Positions 1 through 8,250 are shown, counted from the first letter of the stretch. The stretch: 64,000 bases of DNA from Bordetella genomosp. 13 (GCF_007679965.1 NZ_VEHL01000010.1:186001-250000); one strand, 5' to 3'. Made by a program: numbers and translations. Notes: generated by a model not told the origin, from the sequence alone.

Positions 1-1
1 G

Positions 2-88
2 GAAACGATGGCGGAGGAGAAAGGCGCCGATGCCAAGCTGACGACGCTGGCCGAGGCCCAGACCAACCTGAAGGCCGCGAAGGCCTGA
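2..88 (+). CDS. C-terminal fragment of an unidentified protein cut by the window start
   Basis: An open frame runs in from the left edge and stops at TGA 86-88. The visible 28 residues are rich in Ala, Lys and Glu and end in an alternating Lys/Ala tail, as in small soluble helical proteins. There is too little sequence to assign a family. A perfect 9-bp hairpin 24 bases after the stop supports a real gene end here. An internal ATG at 8-10 means that even the reading frame's start is uncertain. Confidence 0.45.
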   Translation, partial: ETMAEEKGADAKLTTLAEAQTNLKAAKA

Positions 89-112
89 GGCGCATACGGC
101 CCTGGAAAGACA

Positions 113-135
113 AACCGCCCCATCGCGGGGCGGTT
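113..135. terminator. Bidirectional rho-independent terminator
   Basis: AACCGCCCC (113-121) pairs perfectly with GGGGCGGTT (127-135) across a 5-base loop. Read on the minus strand it is followed by TTTGTCTTT, so it best serves the leftward DUF1488-like gene. It also lies just after the stop of the rightward partial gene. The stem is seen directly; use in both directions is inferred. Confidence 0.7.
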
Positions 136-162
136 CCATGGCATGCCAGGTCTGGCGCGCCG

Positions 163-432
163 CTATGTCTTCTCCTCGAAGTCGCCGGTTCCCAGTTCGA
201 TCACTCCTTCCGCCGGCACCCACTGCGTGCGCTTGGCCAGTTCGCGGATCGGTTCGCGCGCACGCTCGAATGCACGCAACAGCTCGCTGCCCGTGCCGTC
301 GGCCGCGCCGAAGCGCTCGCGCAGCACGTCTCCCGATATCTCGAACGGCCGGACCACGCCGCCCGTCTCCAGCGAAAACATGACGTCGTCGCCCCGTACC
401 TGGGCGCCGGTTTCTTCGGCAAACTGACCCAT
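163..432 (-). CDS. DUF1488-like small protein
   Basis: An 89-residue acidic protein. Its layout resembles the DUF1488 family: a short beta-rich N-terminal part (VMFSLETGGVVRPFEIS, about residues 17-33), then a helical part with an LRERFGA-like segment and the pattern ELLRAFERAREPIRELA. The function of that family is unknown, and the assignment rests on overall pattern rather than a diagnostic motif. The start at 432 is followed upstream by AGGAGGAACATC, a strong ribosome site. The gene ends next to the hairpin at 113-135. It lies 34 bases downstream of the alcohol dehydrogenase on the same strand and may be co-transcribed with it. Confidence 0.6.
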   Translation of the reverse strand: MGQFAEETGAQVRGDDVMFSLETGGVVRPFEISGDVLRERFGAADGTGSELLRAFERAREPIRELAKRTQWVPAEGVIELGTGDFEEKT

Positions 433-466
433 GATGTTCCTCCTGTTATGGGTTCAAACCAACGAT

Positions 467-1681
467 TCACCGCGCGGCGGCTGACGCCGGCGGCAAAAGC
501 TCCACCTTCAGCCAGCCGGGCTGGCGGGTGTCGAAGGCCTCATAGGCGGCGATGGCGGACGTCAGCGGCTCCTGCTGCGTCAGCAGGGCCAGCGGATCGA
601 TCGTCCCGCGCTGGACCAGATCCAGCAGCATCGGGATGTACTTCCGATGATTGCAATTGCCCATGCGGATCGTCAGGTTCTTGTTCATCGCCATGCCGAT
701 GGGAAACGCCTTGTCGGCAGGCGGATACACGCCGATGATCGACAGCACGCCCGCCTTGGCAAGGCCCTGCACCGCCCACTCCAGCGCCTGCGCGGGGGCA
801 TTGCCCGGCACCCAGTTCTCCCCGTCGGGCTGCGCATGCGGCGCCAGTTCCTGGGAAAGCTTCTCCTGCTGGCGGGCCTGCTCGCCGTGGTCATCATGCG
901 CATGCTGCGCATCCACGCCCACCGCGTCGATGGCGCAATCCACGCCGATCCCACCGGTCAGCTGGCGCAGCACCTCCACCGGATCCTCGGCATTGAAGTC
1001 GATCACCTCGGCGCCCTGCTCGCGCGCCTTGTCCAGACGGTCCGGCCTGCCATCGATCGCGAAGATCCGTCCGGCCTTCATCAGCTTCGCCGACGCGATG
1101 GCGAACTGGCCGACCGGCCCGCAGCCGAACACCGCGACGCTATGGCCGGGCTTGATCTCGGCCATGTCGGCGCCGAAGTACCCCGTCGGAAAGATGTCCG
1201 ACAGCATCAGGGCCTGATCGTCGCTGACCCCTTCGGGAATCTTCACCAGGTTGACGCTGGCATAGGGAACGCGGGCCAGTTCGGCCTGCAGGCCGTTGAA
1301 CGGCCCGGTCTGCTTCGGCCCGCCGAAGAACGACGTGCCGGCCAGCTTGCCATTGGGATTGACCGTGTCGCACTGCGAGTAATAGCCCGCCCGGCAATAG
1401 GAGCAATGGCCGCAGCCCAGGGTGGAAGGAATCACCACCCGGTCGCCGACCTTGAAATTCCGTACCCCGGGGCCCAGCGACGCGATCACGCTCACGCCTT
1501 CGTGCCCGAGGATCGTACCCGGCTCGACGCCCTCCACGGTGCCGCGTATGAAGTGCAGGTCGGTGCCGCAGATCGCTGTGCGCGTCAGCCGTACGATGGC
1601 GTCCGTGTCCTGCTCGATCCGCGGATCCGGCACGTCTTCGATATGGATGTCGCCGATGCCGTGGAAGACAACCGCTTTCAT
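467..1681 (-). CDS. Zinc-dependent alcohol dehydrogenase (medium-chain, formaldehyde-dehydrogenase-like)
   Basis: 404 residues in the zinc MDR superfamily, predicted to oxidise an alcohol or aldehyde with NAD(P). Visible marks: catalytic-zinc segment CGTDLHFIRG and GHEGV near the N-terminus; a structural-zinc cluster CGHCSYCRAGYYSQC; the Rossmann motif VAVFGCGPVGQFA; and an acidic residue after the second strand (AIDGRPDRL) that favours NAD. A His/Gln-rich insertion (QHAHDDHGEQARQQ) sits between the Rossmann fold and the C-terminal catalytic part, and makes the protein longer than classical ~350-residue enzymes, as in formaldehyde-dehydrogenase-like members. ATG 1681 is chosen over an upstream ATG because AAGGAG lies just before it and the family N-terminus (MKAVVFHG) begins there. 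The substrate is not determined. Confidence 0.88.
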   Translation of the reverse strand: MKAVVFHGIGDIHIEDVPDPRIEQDTDAIVRLTRTAICGTDLHFIRGTVEGVEPGTILGHEGVSVIASLGPGVRNFKVGDRVVIPSTLGCGHCSYCRAGYYSQCDTVNPNGKLAGTSFFGGPKQTGPFNGLQAELARVPYASVNLVKIPEGVSDDQALMLSDIFPTGYFGADMAEIKPGHSVAVFGCGPVGQFAIASAKLMKAGRIFAIDGRPDRLDKAREQGAEVIDFNAEDPVEVLRQLTGGIGVDCAIDAVGVDAQHAHDDHGEQARQQEKLSQELAPHAQPDGENWVPGNAPAQALEWAVQGLAKAGVLSIIGVYPPADKAFPIGMAMNKNLTIRMGNCNHRKYIPMLLDLVQRGTIDPLALLTQQEPLTSAIAAYEAFDTRQPGWLKVELLPPASAAAR

Positions 1682-1695
1682 GGCGCTCTCCTTGC

Positions 1696-1736
1696 AAAAA
1701 AAACGGGCGATTCGCCCTTGGGGACGAACCGCCCGT
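1696..1736 (-). terminator. Rho-independent terminator of terC
   Basis: On the minus strand GGGCGAATCGCCC forms a hairpin followed directly by GTTTTTTT. A larger alternative stem, CGGGCG with CGCCCG, encloses it (1703-1736). It lies between terC and the alcohol dehydrogenase and abuts the latter's ribosome site, so the two genes are probably separate transcription units. Confidence 0.75.
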
Positions 1737-1817
1737 GGGACAGGGTCTCGCGGACCCCTCATCCCTGGATGCGTCGCAAGCGGCATGCCGGCGGCCCAGG
1801 CCGCCGGGCATGCGGCA

Positions 1818-2534
1818 TTACGCCGACTTCGAGGCCGCGACGGCGGCCGTCTTGCGACTGGCGAACAGACGGCCCAGGCCGACCACCAGCAGCGCGCCGA
1901 TGATCTCGGCGGCGATCTTCACGGCGCCCGACACTTCGCCGAAGTGCTCGACCACGACCACGTCGGTGACCAGCATGCCGCCCGCGATCCAGCCCAGCAG
2001 CGCCGCGCCCAGCGTGATGACCAGCGGATAACGGTCGATCAGCTTCAGGACCAGCGTGCTGCCCCAGATGATGATGGGCACGCTGATGACCAGGCCGAAG
2101 ATGACCAGGCCGATCTGATGATCCGGGTTCGCATTCTGCGCCGCGCCGGCGATGGCGATGACGTTGTCCAGGCTCATGACGAAGTCGGCCACGATGATGG
2201 TCTTGACCGCGCCCCAGACCGAGGCCCCGCCCTTGATCTTGTCGTGTGCGTCATCCTCGGGAATCAGCAGCTTCACACCCACCCACAGCAGCAGCAGCGC
2301 GCCCACCACCTTCAGGTAGGGAATCGTCAGCAGCGTCAGCGCGAAGGCAATGAGCACCACGCGCAAGCCGATGGCGCCGGCCGTGCCCCACAAGATGCCC
2401 TGCATGCGCTGCTTGGGCTCGAGGTTGCGGCAGGCCAGCGCGATGACCACCGCGTTGTCCCCGCCCAGCAGGATGTCGATGAGAATGATCTGGAATACCG
2501 CCGCCCAGCTCAGGGTCTGAAAAAACTCGAGCAC
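1818..2534 (-). CDS. TerC-family integral membrane protein
   Basis: 238 residues with about seven hydrophobic segments. Two conserved TerC signatures are present: GGDNAVVIAL near the N-terminus (about residues 24-33) and the internally repeated SLDNVIAIAG in the middle, both with the membrane Asp-Asn pair typical of the family. Relatives (YceF/YjbE type) are linked to manganese export and metallation of secreted enzymes, and others to tellurite resistance; no ter operon partners are present, so tellurite resistance is not implied. GGGAGG precedes the ATG at 2534. I looked for a yybP-ykoY-type manganese riboswitch in the 115-base leader and saw none. Confidence 0.9.
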   Translation of the reverse strand: MLEFFQTLSWAAVFQIILIDILLGGDNAVVIALACRNLEPKQRMQGILWGTAGAIGLRVVLIAFALTLLTIPYLKVVGALLLLWVGVKLLIPEDDAHDKIKGGASVWGAVKTIIVADFVMSLDNVIAIAGAAQNANPDHQIGLVIFGLVISVPIIIWGSTLVLKLIDRYPLVITLGAALLGWIAGGMLVTDVVVVEHFGEVSGAVKIAAEIIGALLVVGLGRLFASRKTAAVAASKSA

Positions 2535-2649
2535 GTCTTACCTCCCGGGAATATCTTGTGCTTGTAGATTGAAGTGGCCGGCCTCCTCCATGGCCGCCGG
2601 CCGCAAGACACGGGCATGCTGCGTCAGCATACCCGCGGAAAGGGTGGAA

Positions 2650-3324
2650 TCAAATATCGTCCATGCCGCCGTCGTCGAAGCCGCCATCGAAGCCGCCATC
2701 GTCATGGCCGGCCGGGTCGTTCGCGGCATCCTGCGCCGAAGCATCCTGGGCCGGCTCGGCCGGCGGCTGCGCCGCATGGGCATCGTTGCCGCCGAACATG
2801 CCGCCCAGCAGATTGCCCAGCATCATGCCGCCCGCCACGCCCACCGCGGTCTGCATGGCGCCGGCCAGGAAGCCGCCGCCACCGCCCGCGCTGCGCCCGA
2901 AGCCGGTCGACAGGCCGCCGGCCGGAGCGGCAGGCGCCCCCGCGCCCGCGCCGGGCGCGCCGCCGAAGCCCATGCCGGGCGCGGCGCCGCCGGCAGCCGT
3001 GCCGCGCTCGCCCAGGGCGCCGACGCTGCGGCCAAAGCCCTGCGAGCCGCCCAGCGGAGCGAAGCCGCGGCCGGTCGCGTCGGCGCCCTGCCCCGGCTGG
3101 CCTTGCGGGTTGCCTTCGAGCTGGGCGATGCGCTGCTGCGCGGCCTTCAAGGCCTGCTCCTGCACCATGACCGTCTGCGCCAGGTAATAAGCGGAACCGG
3201 GTTGTGCGGCGAGCCTGTCGCCGATATAGCGTTCGGCCTCGCCGTCACGGGGCGCGCCCTGGCGCTCCACGTCCTGCAGGCGGGTGAAAATGCTCTCGAT
3301 CGCGTCGCGGTCCTGTTGATTCAT
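2650..3324 (-). CDS. DUF2076 domain-containing protein
   Basis: 224 residues. The N-terminal ~75 residues (MNQQDRDAIESIFTRL... then AYYLAQTVMVQEQALKAAQQRI) match the DUF2076 pattern, with a coiled-coil-like helix. The centre is very rich in Gly, Ala and Pro, and contains a hydrophobic stretch (AVGVAGGMMLGNLLGGMFGG) that could insert into a membrane. The C-terminus is a low-complexity acidic tail with GGFD-type repeats. Members are described as periplasmic or membrane-associated with no proven role. ATG 3324 is chosen because AGGAG precedes it and the family begins MNQQ/MNPQ; an in-frame ATG lies further upstream. The gene shares strand with terC, but a GC-rich hairpin-forming gap of 115 bases separates them. 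Confidence 0.8.
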   Translation of the reverse strand: MNQQDRDAIESIFTRLQDVERQGAPRDGEAERYIGDRLAAQPGSAYYLAQTVMVQEQALKAAQQRIAQLEGNPQGQPGQGADATGRGFAPLGGSQGFGRSVGALGERGTAAGGAAPGMGFGGAPGAGAGAPAAPAGGLSTGFGRSAGGGGGFLAGAMQTAVGVAGGMMLGNLLGGMFGGNDAHAAQPPAEPAQDASAQDAANDPAGHDDGGFDGGFDDGGMDDI

Positions 3325-3498
3325 GAAAGGCTCCTCATATGCTTCTCGGCGGAAACCCGCCGCGGGTCCGGCCACCCCCGGCACCACCAAGGGGCGCCAG
3401 TGTAGCCTTTCTTACATAAACCTGAATAGGAGCTTTCGGCCTGGGGAAAAGTTCCGGCCACCCCGCGGGCCGATCGCGCCGTTGGTTGGTAAAATTCG

Positions 3499-3526
3499 TT
3501 ACAAGTTTGCAGGCTTGGGCTAAAAT
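3499..3526 (+). promoter_or_regulatory. Sigma-70-like promoter for the 3565 gene
   Basis: TTACAA (3499-3504) and TAAAAT (3521-3526) are separated by 16 bases in an AT-rich pocket of the 240-base gap between the leftward DUF2076 gene and the rightward gene at 3565. The match is good for a -35/-10 pair, and the distance to the ATG is about 40 bases. Nothing else is evident in that gap. Confidence 0.55.
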
Positions 3527-3564
3527 CGCATTGCCGAACGCCGGCCATCCTTACAGCGAGCCCC

Positions 3565-4098
3565 ATGAGCAACACCGCAAGCCCTTCGCGCACCATCTTC
3601 GTCTATACCGAAGAGCAGCGCGGCAACCAACTCGTCGAATCCGTGGTCATCGGAATGATTTCCGACGTGTCCGGGTCCGAGAAGCTCATCGTCGTCAAGG
3701 ACCCTCAAAGTGGAGTCCAATTCGTCTACCGTGTCCAGCACGAGACGAACAATCTCGACGCGGCCGCCATCACCGACCTGCCCGCCTCGTCGTTCGACGG
3801 CCGCGGCTCCACTCAGTTCAGCGCCATCAACTTCCGGTTGGGCACGCCCGAGAACGCGCTGCGCCTGCTGCGCGGCAAGACGCACTGGATCCAGGACAAG
3901 GGCTGTGTGCTGTCGGTGCTGCTGCAGAACGCGGCCGCGCGCCGTCCCATCCTCATCGGCCGCCACATCCAGCGCGACCGCATCACCCGGATCCCGCGCG
4001 ACTCGCCCATCGAATACCTGGCCGACCGCTTCGCCGGCGGCGACACGCTGGCCGCCCCGTCCACTGCCGCCGTCGCGGACGGCACCCCGGAGCCCTGA
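3565..4098 (+). CDS. Conserved hypothetical protein, 177 residues
   Basis: I do not recognise a named family. The protein is soluble, without a signal peptide or membrane segment. Its N-terminal ~110 residues are beta-rich (VVIGMISDVSG, IVVKDPQSGVQFVYRV), followed by a basic segment (RRPILIGRHIQRDRITRIPRD). The C-terminal ~20 residues are Ala/Thr/Pro-rich and probably disordered. Codon use matches neighbours. A clear promoter-like element lies 39 bases upstream, and psd follows after 66 bases on the same strand, so the two could be co-transcribed. Confidence 0.65.
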   Translation: MSNTASPSRTIFVYTEEQRGNQLVESVVIGMISDVSGSEKLIVVKDPQSGVQFVYRVQHETNNLDAAAITDLPASSFDGRGSTQFSAINFRLGTPENALRLLRGKTHWIQDKGCVLSVLLQNAAARRPILIGRHIQRDRITRIPRDSPIEYLADRFAGGDTLAAPSTAAVADGTPEP

Positions 4099-4164
4099 CG
4101 CGGACGCGGCGCCGGTTACACTAACGGGTTCGACGCTCTGACGCGCAGCCGCCATTCCCCGTCC

Positions 4165-5034
4165 ATGCCCACCAAAGACTCGCTCTTCCTGGCCAGCCAG
4201 TACCTCGCGCCGCACCACATGGTCTCGCGCCTGGCGGGCGCCTTCGCCGAAAGCCGCGTGCCGTGGCTGAAGAATCGCCTGATCGGCAATTTCGTGCGCA
4301 ATTACGGCGTCAACATGAGCGAGGCGCTGCTCGAAGACCCGCTGGCCTACGAGAACTTCAACGCCTTCTTCACGCGTGCCCTGAAGAGCGGCGCGCGCCC
4401 GGCCTCCAACGCGCCGGGCGCGGTGCTCTGTCCGGCCGATGGCAGCATCAGCCAGTTGGGCGCCATCGACCAGGACCGCATCTTCCAGGCCAAGGGCCAT
4501 TCGTACGGCCTGACCGACCTGCTGGGCGGCGATGCCCGGCGCGCCGAGCCCTACGCGGGCGGCTCGTTCGCCACCATCTACCTGTCGCCCAGCGACTACC
4601 ACCGCGTGCACATGCCGGCCGCGGGCACCCTGCGCGAGATGATCTACGTGCCCGGGAAGCTGTTCTCGGTGAATCCGCTGACCGCGCGCAACGTGCCGGG
4701 CCTGTTCGCGCGCAACGAGCGCGTGGTGTGCCTGTTCGACACCCCGGAATTCGGCCCCATGGCCCTCGTGCTGGTGGGCGCCATGATCGTCGCGTCCGTC
4801 GAGACCGTGTGGGCCGGCCGCATCACGCCGCACCGCGGCCAGGTCGAAAGCACGCGTTACGACCCCGCCGACCCGGTCCCCGTGCACCTGGCCAAGGGCG
4901 CCGAGATGGGCCGCTTCTTCCTGGGCTCGACCGTGGTGGTGCTGTTCGGCCCCGACCGCGTGCGCTGGGCCGGCGACACGGCCGCTGCCGGCCGCACCGT
5001 GCGCATGGGCGAACTGCTGGGCCTGCCGGCCTGA
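4165..5034 (+). CDS. psd: Phosphatidylserine decarboxylase proenzyme
   Basis: 289 residues, the usual size for the membrane-associated bacterial enzyme that decarboxylates phosphatidylserine to phosphatidylethanolamine. The self-cleavage site is visible as FFLGSTVVVLFG near the C-terminus (the LGST motif, whose Ser becomes the pyruvoyl group). Other conserved blocks are FNAFFTRALK, CPADGSISQLG, YLSPSDYHRVHMP and FSVNPLTARNVPGLFARNERV. The ATG at 4165 fits the family N-terminus. A GC-rich inverted repeat (5040-5065) follows, in the short gap to the convergent gene. Confidence 0.95.
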   Translation: MPTKDSLFLASQYLAPHHMVSRLAGAFAESRVPWLKNRLIGNFVRNYGVNMSEALLEDPLAYENFNAFFTRALKSGARPASNAPGAVLCPADGSISQLGAIDQDRIFQAKGHSYGLTDLLGGDARRAEPYAGGSFATIYLSPSDYHRVHMPAAGTLREMIYVPGKLFSVNPLTARNVPGLFARNERVVCLFDTPEFGPMALVLVGAMIVASVETVWAGRITPHRGQVESTRYDPADPVPVHLAKGAEMGRFFLGSTVVVLFGPDRVRWAGDTAAAGRTVRMGELLGLPA

Positions 5035-5039
5035 GCCCG

Positions 5040-5065
5040 CCGGGCCGCGCAAGGGCAAGGCCCGG
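5040..5065. terminator. Possible terminator between convergent psd and metQ-like genes
   Basis: CCGGGCC (5040-5046) can pair with GGCCCGG (5059-5065) across a 12-base loop, in the 67-base gap between two converging stops. There is no U-tract, so intrinsic termination is uncertain. Confidence 0.3.
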
Positions 5066-5101
5066 AATGCCCGCCGCGCAGGCCCGCCGCGCCAGGTACG
5101 G

Positions 5102-5935
5102 CTAGCGCGCCGGCGTTTCCCACGGGAAGTCGATCAGTTCGCCGTACAGCTTGCGCAGCGTGGCCTTCACCTGCGGCGATTCCTGGTAAATCTTGATGAA
5201 CTGGCGCAGGCGAGGATCGTCCGCGTGGTCGGCGCGCGCCACCCAGCGGATGGCGTAGCGCTTCACGGTGTCGGCATCGGTGTTGTCGAAGGCCAGGCCG
5301 TCCTTCTCGTCGATGCCGGCATGCTTGGCGAAGGTGGTATAGGTGACCGACGCCGTCACGTCGTCGAAGGTGCGCGCCGACTGCGAGCCTTCCAGCTGCA
5401 CGATGCGCAGCTTGCGCGGATTGCCCACCACGTCCTGCAGCGTGGCCTGGTGGCCCGTGCCGGGGCGCAGCTGCACCAGCCCGATCGACTGCAGCAGCAG
5501 CAGCGCGCGGCCGGTGTTGACCGGGTCGTTGGGCACCGCGATGGTGGCGCCCTCGGGCACCGCGTCGCCGCGCTTGAGCTTCTTCGAGAACAGCCCGATG
5601 GTGGTCGAGTAGCCGTAGGCCACCGGCACCAGCTCGGCGCCCCGGTTCTTGTTGAACAACTGCAGGAAGGGCTCGTGCTGGAAGAAGTTGGCGTCGATCG
5701 AGCCGTCCGCCACCGCGATGTTGGGCAGCACCCAGTCGCTGAACTCCACCAGCTTCACCTCCAGGCCCTGCTTGCGCGCCTCCTGGATGGCGATCTCGGT
5801 GGCCTGGTTGGCAACACTGGCGATCACGCCGACCCGCAACGGGGCGGTGGGCGACGCGGCCTGGGCGGCCACGCCGGCCCCCAGCAGCACGGCGGCCAGC
5901 CCGAGGCGGCGCAGGACAATATGGAAACGCGGCAT
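5102..5935 (-). CDS. MetQ/NlpA-family periplasmic binding protein (orphan)
   Basis: 277 residues with a cleavable Sec signal (basic start, hydrophobic LGLAAVLLGAGVAAQA, cut near residue 26). No lipobox cysteine is present, so it is soluble periplasmic rather than lipid-anchored like classical MetQ. The mature part shows NlpA-family blocks: VGVIASVANQATEIA, IDANFFQHEPFL, ALLLLQSIGL and YTTFAKHAGI. Family members bind methionine or related amino acids for an ABC importer, but no metN or metI is adjacent; the neighbours are convergent psd and divergent DUF423. It probably works with a transporter encoded elsewhere, or has another ligand. Confidence 0.85.
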   Translation of the reverse strand: MPRFHIVLRRLGLAAVLLGAGVAAQAASPTAPLRVGVIASVANQATEIAIQEARKQGLEVKLVEFSDWVLPNIAVADGSIDANFFQHEPFLQLFNKNRGAELVPVAYGYSTTIGLFSKKLKRGDAVPEGATIAVPNDPVNTGRALLLLQSIGLVQLRPGTGHQATLQDVVGNPRKLRIVQLEGSQSARTFDDVTASVTYTTFAKHAGIDEKDGLAFDNTDADTVKRYAIRWVARADHADDPRLRQFIKIYQESPQVKATLRKLYGELIDFPWETPAR

Positions 5936-6022
5936 GGAAAATTTCCTGGGATGAGCGGAAGGGGCATGGGCCCGATCCCGCTATCATAGGCGGCTTGCCG
6001 CGTACCACCCTGGATTTCCCTC

Positions 6023-6400
6023 ATGACCGACAGACATCTCGTAGTCCTCGCCGCCCTGAACATGATCGCCGCCGTGGGCGCCGGCGCGTTCGGCGCGCAC
6101 GGCCTGCGCGCAGCGCTGTCGCAGGATCTGCTGGCCGTCTGGCAGACCGGCGTGCTGTATCACCTGGTGCACGCGCTGGGCCTGTTCGTCGTCGCGCTGC
6201 TGCTGGCGCGATACGGCTCGCCCCTGCTGTCGACCGCCGGCCTGGTCATGTTCGTGGGCATCGTGCTGTTCTGCGGCAGCCTGTACGTGCTGGCCCTGAC
6301 GGGCACGCGCTGGCTGGGCGCGGTCACGCCGCTGGGCGGCGTGGCCTTCCTGGCCGCCTGGGCCATGGTGGCGTGGTCCGCCTGGCGGGCCCAGGCATGA
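6023..6400 (+). CDS. DUF423 family membrane protein
   Basis: 125 residues with four hydrophobic helices. The family signature is clear: an N-terminal GAGAFGAHGLR, then a tract resembling WQTGVLYHLVHALGLF, and C-terminal TPLGGVAFLAAWAMVAW. E. coli YgdD is a member; the role is unknown. Start ATG 6023. It is divergent from the MetQ-like gene, with an 87-base gap that must hold both promoters. Confidence 0.9.
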   Translation: MTDRHLVVLAALNMIAAVGAGAFGAHGLRAALSQDLLAVWQTGVLYHLVHALGLFVVALLLARYGSPLLSTAGLVMFVGIVLFCGSLYVLALTGTRWLGAVTPLGGVAFLAAWAMVAWSAWRAQA

Positions 6401-6524
6401 CGAGGCGGCGCGTCCCGTCCGCCCGCCGCGATGCCGGCCCGCTCGGCGCCATGGCATCTCCCTCGGCCGGTACGGCCGACGCATCGGCAACCCTCCGATT
6501 CCGCAGTACCAAGGCGCAGCACCC

Positions 6525-7421
6525 GTGACTCCCGCCGCAACACAACGCTCGCCGCTGGCGGGCATCGCCTGCGTGAGCGCGGGCGTCATGTTCCTGACCA
6601 TCAGCGACGCCACCGCCAAGCTGCTGGGCGAACACTACAGCCCGCCACAGATCCTGTTCCTGCGCGCGCTGATCGCCCTGCCCATCGTGTTGCTGGTGAC
6701 CGCCAGCCTGGGCGGCCGTCGCGCCCTGCGCACGCAGCACCCCTGGCTGCACCTGACGCGCGGCGCCATCAACGTCGTGTCCGCCGGCTGTTTCTACCTC
6801 GGCCTGGCCGCCATGCCGCTGGCCGAGGCCACCGCCATCTCGTACGCCGCGCCCATGTTCGTCACCGCGCTGTCCGTGCTGCTGCTGAAAGAGCGCGTGG
6901 ACGGCCCGCGCTGGCTGGCCGTGGCCGCCGGCTTCGCCGGCGTGCTGGTCATCGTGCAACCCGGCTCGGCCAGCTTCCAGCCGGCGGCGCTGCTGCCGCT
7001 GACCACCGCCGTGCTGTATGCCGTCATGATGATCACCGCGCGCGCCATCGGCAGCGGCGAAGGCATGCTCACCACCATGTTCTACATCGTGGCCGCCCAG
7101 CTGGTTGCCAGCGCGGTGCTGGCGCCCTGGTTCTGGTCGCCGGTGCAACTGGCCGACCTGCCGCGCTTCGGCGCCGTGGCGGTGTTCAGCACGCTCGGCC
7201 TCACCTTCATCACCCAGGGCTTTCGCATCGGCCCGGCGTCGGTGGTGGCGCCCTACGACTACACGGGCCTGCTGTGGGCCACCCTGCTGGGCTGGCTGAT
7301 CTGGCGCGACGCGCCGGGGCTGGCCGTGTGCGTGGGCGCGATCTTCATCGCGGGCAGCGGCGTGTACATCGCCTGGCGCGAGGCCCGGCCCCGCCAGCGG
7401 CGCGCGGGCCGCGCGGCGTAG
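6525..7421 (+). CDS. DMT-superfamily permease with two EamA domains
   Basis: 298 residues forming two homologous halves of about five helices each (EamA repeat), the usual fold for drug/metabolite exporters. The first half carries FLRALIALPIVLL and AEATAISYAAPMFVTALSVLLLKE; the second carries STLGLTFITQGFRIGP and DYTGLLWATLLGWLIW. It starts with GTG at 6525, with AAGG about 10 bases upstream; there is no better ATG in frame. The solute cannot be deduced from sequence. The C-terminus is Arg-rich, consistent with a cytoplasmic end. Confidence 0.88.
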   Translation: MTPAATQRSPLAGIACVSAGVMFLTISDATAKLLGEHYSPPQILFLRALIALPIVLLVTASLGGRRALRTQHPWLHLTRGAINVVSAGCFYLGLAAMPLAEATAISYAAPMFVTALSVLLLKERVDGPRWLAVAAGFAGVLVIVQPGSASFQPAALLPLTTAVLYAVMMITARAIGSGEGMLTTMFYIVAAQLVASAVLAPWFWSPVQLADLPRFGAVAVFSTLGLTFITQGFRIGPASVVAPYDYTGLLWATLLGWLIWRDAPGLAVCVGAIFIAGSGVYIAWREARPRQRRAGRAA

Positions 7422-7529
7422 GCGCCGGGGTCGTACGGCGCAGGCACGAGGCAGCGCGCGCCATCCGGCAGGCGTACCATAGCGGCCGGTACTGCCACCG
7501 CCATCGTCACCGCCAAAGAGGACACCTCC

Positions 7530-8141
7530 ATGAAGCTGTACTACCTGCCGGGCGCCTGCTCGCTGACCATCCACATCGCCGTCAAATGGGCCGGCCTGCC
7601 CTGCGAATTGCACCAGGTCGAACGCGACAAGCTGAAATCGCCCGAATACCTGGCCATCAGCCCGCTGGGCGCCGTGCCGGCCCTGGACGACGACGGGTGG
7701 ACGCTGACCCAGAACGTCGCCATCCTGGAATACCTGAACGAAAAGTCGCCCAAGGCCGGCCTGATGGGCAACGACTCGCCGCGCGGCCGCGCCGAAGCCC
7801 GCCGCTGGCTGGCCTTCATCAATTCCGACGTGCACAAGACCTACTCGGTGCTGTTCGGCGCCCAGCGCTATGCGGCCTCGGACGACTCCCAGGAAGAACT
7901 GCGCGCCTCCGCCAGGAAGATGCTGCGCAACCTGTACACGGTGATCGACACCCACCTGAAGGGCCGCGATTACCTGGCCGCCGACAAGCCCTGCGCGGCG
8001 GACGCCTACCTGTTCGTCACGCTGCGCTGGGCGCGCGGCAAGATCGATCTCGACGGCCTGGACAACCTCGCCGCGCACACCGAACGCATGAAGGCCGACC
8101 CGGGCGTGCAGGCCGCGATGAAGGAAGAAGGCCTGGAGTGA
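7530..8141 (+). CDS. Glutathione S-transferase (beta-like)
   Basis: 203 residues. The N-terminal thioredoxin-fold half starts MKLYYLPGACSLTIHI, typical of bacterial beta-class enzymes, in which Tyr5 and Cys10 contact glutathione. The cis-Pro segment is GAVPALDDD, and the Ser-containing glutathione-binding element is LTQNVAILEYL. The C-terminal half is all-helical. Likely role: cytosolic conjugation or thiol exchange. AGAGGACACCTCC precedes the ATG. The gene ends before a large hairpin (8174-8250). Confidence 0.92.
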   Translation: MKLYYLPGACSLTIHIAVKWAGLPCELHQVERDKLKSPEYLAISPLGAVPALDDDGWTLTQNVAILEYLNEKSPKAGLMGNDSPRGRAEARRWLAFINSDVHKTYSVLFGAQRYAASDDSQEELRASARKMLRNLYTVIDTHLKGRDYLAADKPCAADAYLFVTLRWARGKIDLDGLDNLAAHTERMKADPGVQAAMKEEGLE

Positions 8142-8173
8142 TCCAGCCGGATTTTCCGCGATAGCAAGAAAAT

Positions 8174-8250
8174 CGGCCGGGCATATTGGACTGCCTCGGA
8201 AGCGGGACCCAGGTCCCGGTTTCCGAAAGGCAGGCCATGATGCCCGGCCG
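8174..8250. terminator. Long imperfect hairpin between convergent genes, probable bidirectional terminator
   Basis: Outer arms CGGCCGGGCAT (8174-8184) and ATGCCCGGCCG (8240-8250) are perfect complements. Inside, TGCCT/AGGCA, CGGAA/TTCCG and CGGGACC/GGTCCCG continue the stem with small mismatches, almost to the centre. T-rich runs follow on both strands (TTCCCTTTCTTTTGTTTT rightward, ATTTTCTTG leftward). It lies between gst and the convergent DCase gene. Confidence 0.6.

Noticed and set aside
1818..2534. Tellurite resistance operon
   Set aside because: TerC alone is a broad membrane family; no terZ/A/B/D/E genes are present.
2535..2649. Manganese (yybP-ykoY) riboswitch in front of terC
   Set aside because: The leader contains GC-rich stems, but not the conserved loop sequences of that riboswitch.
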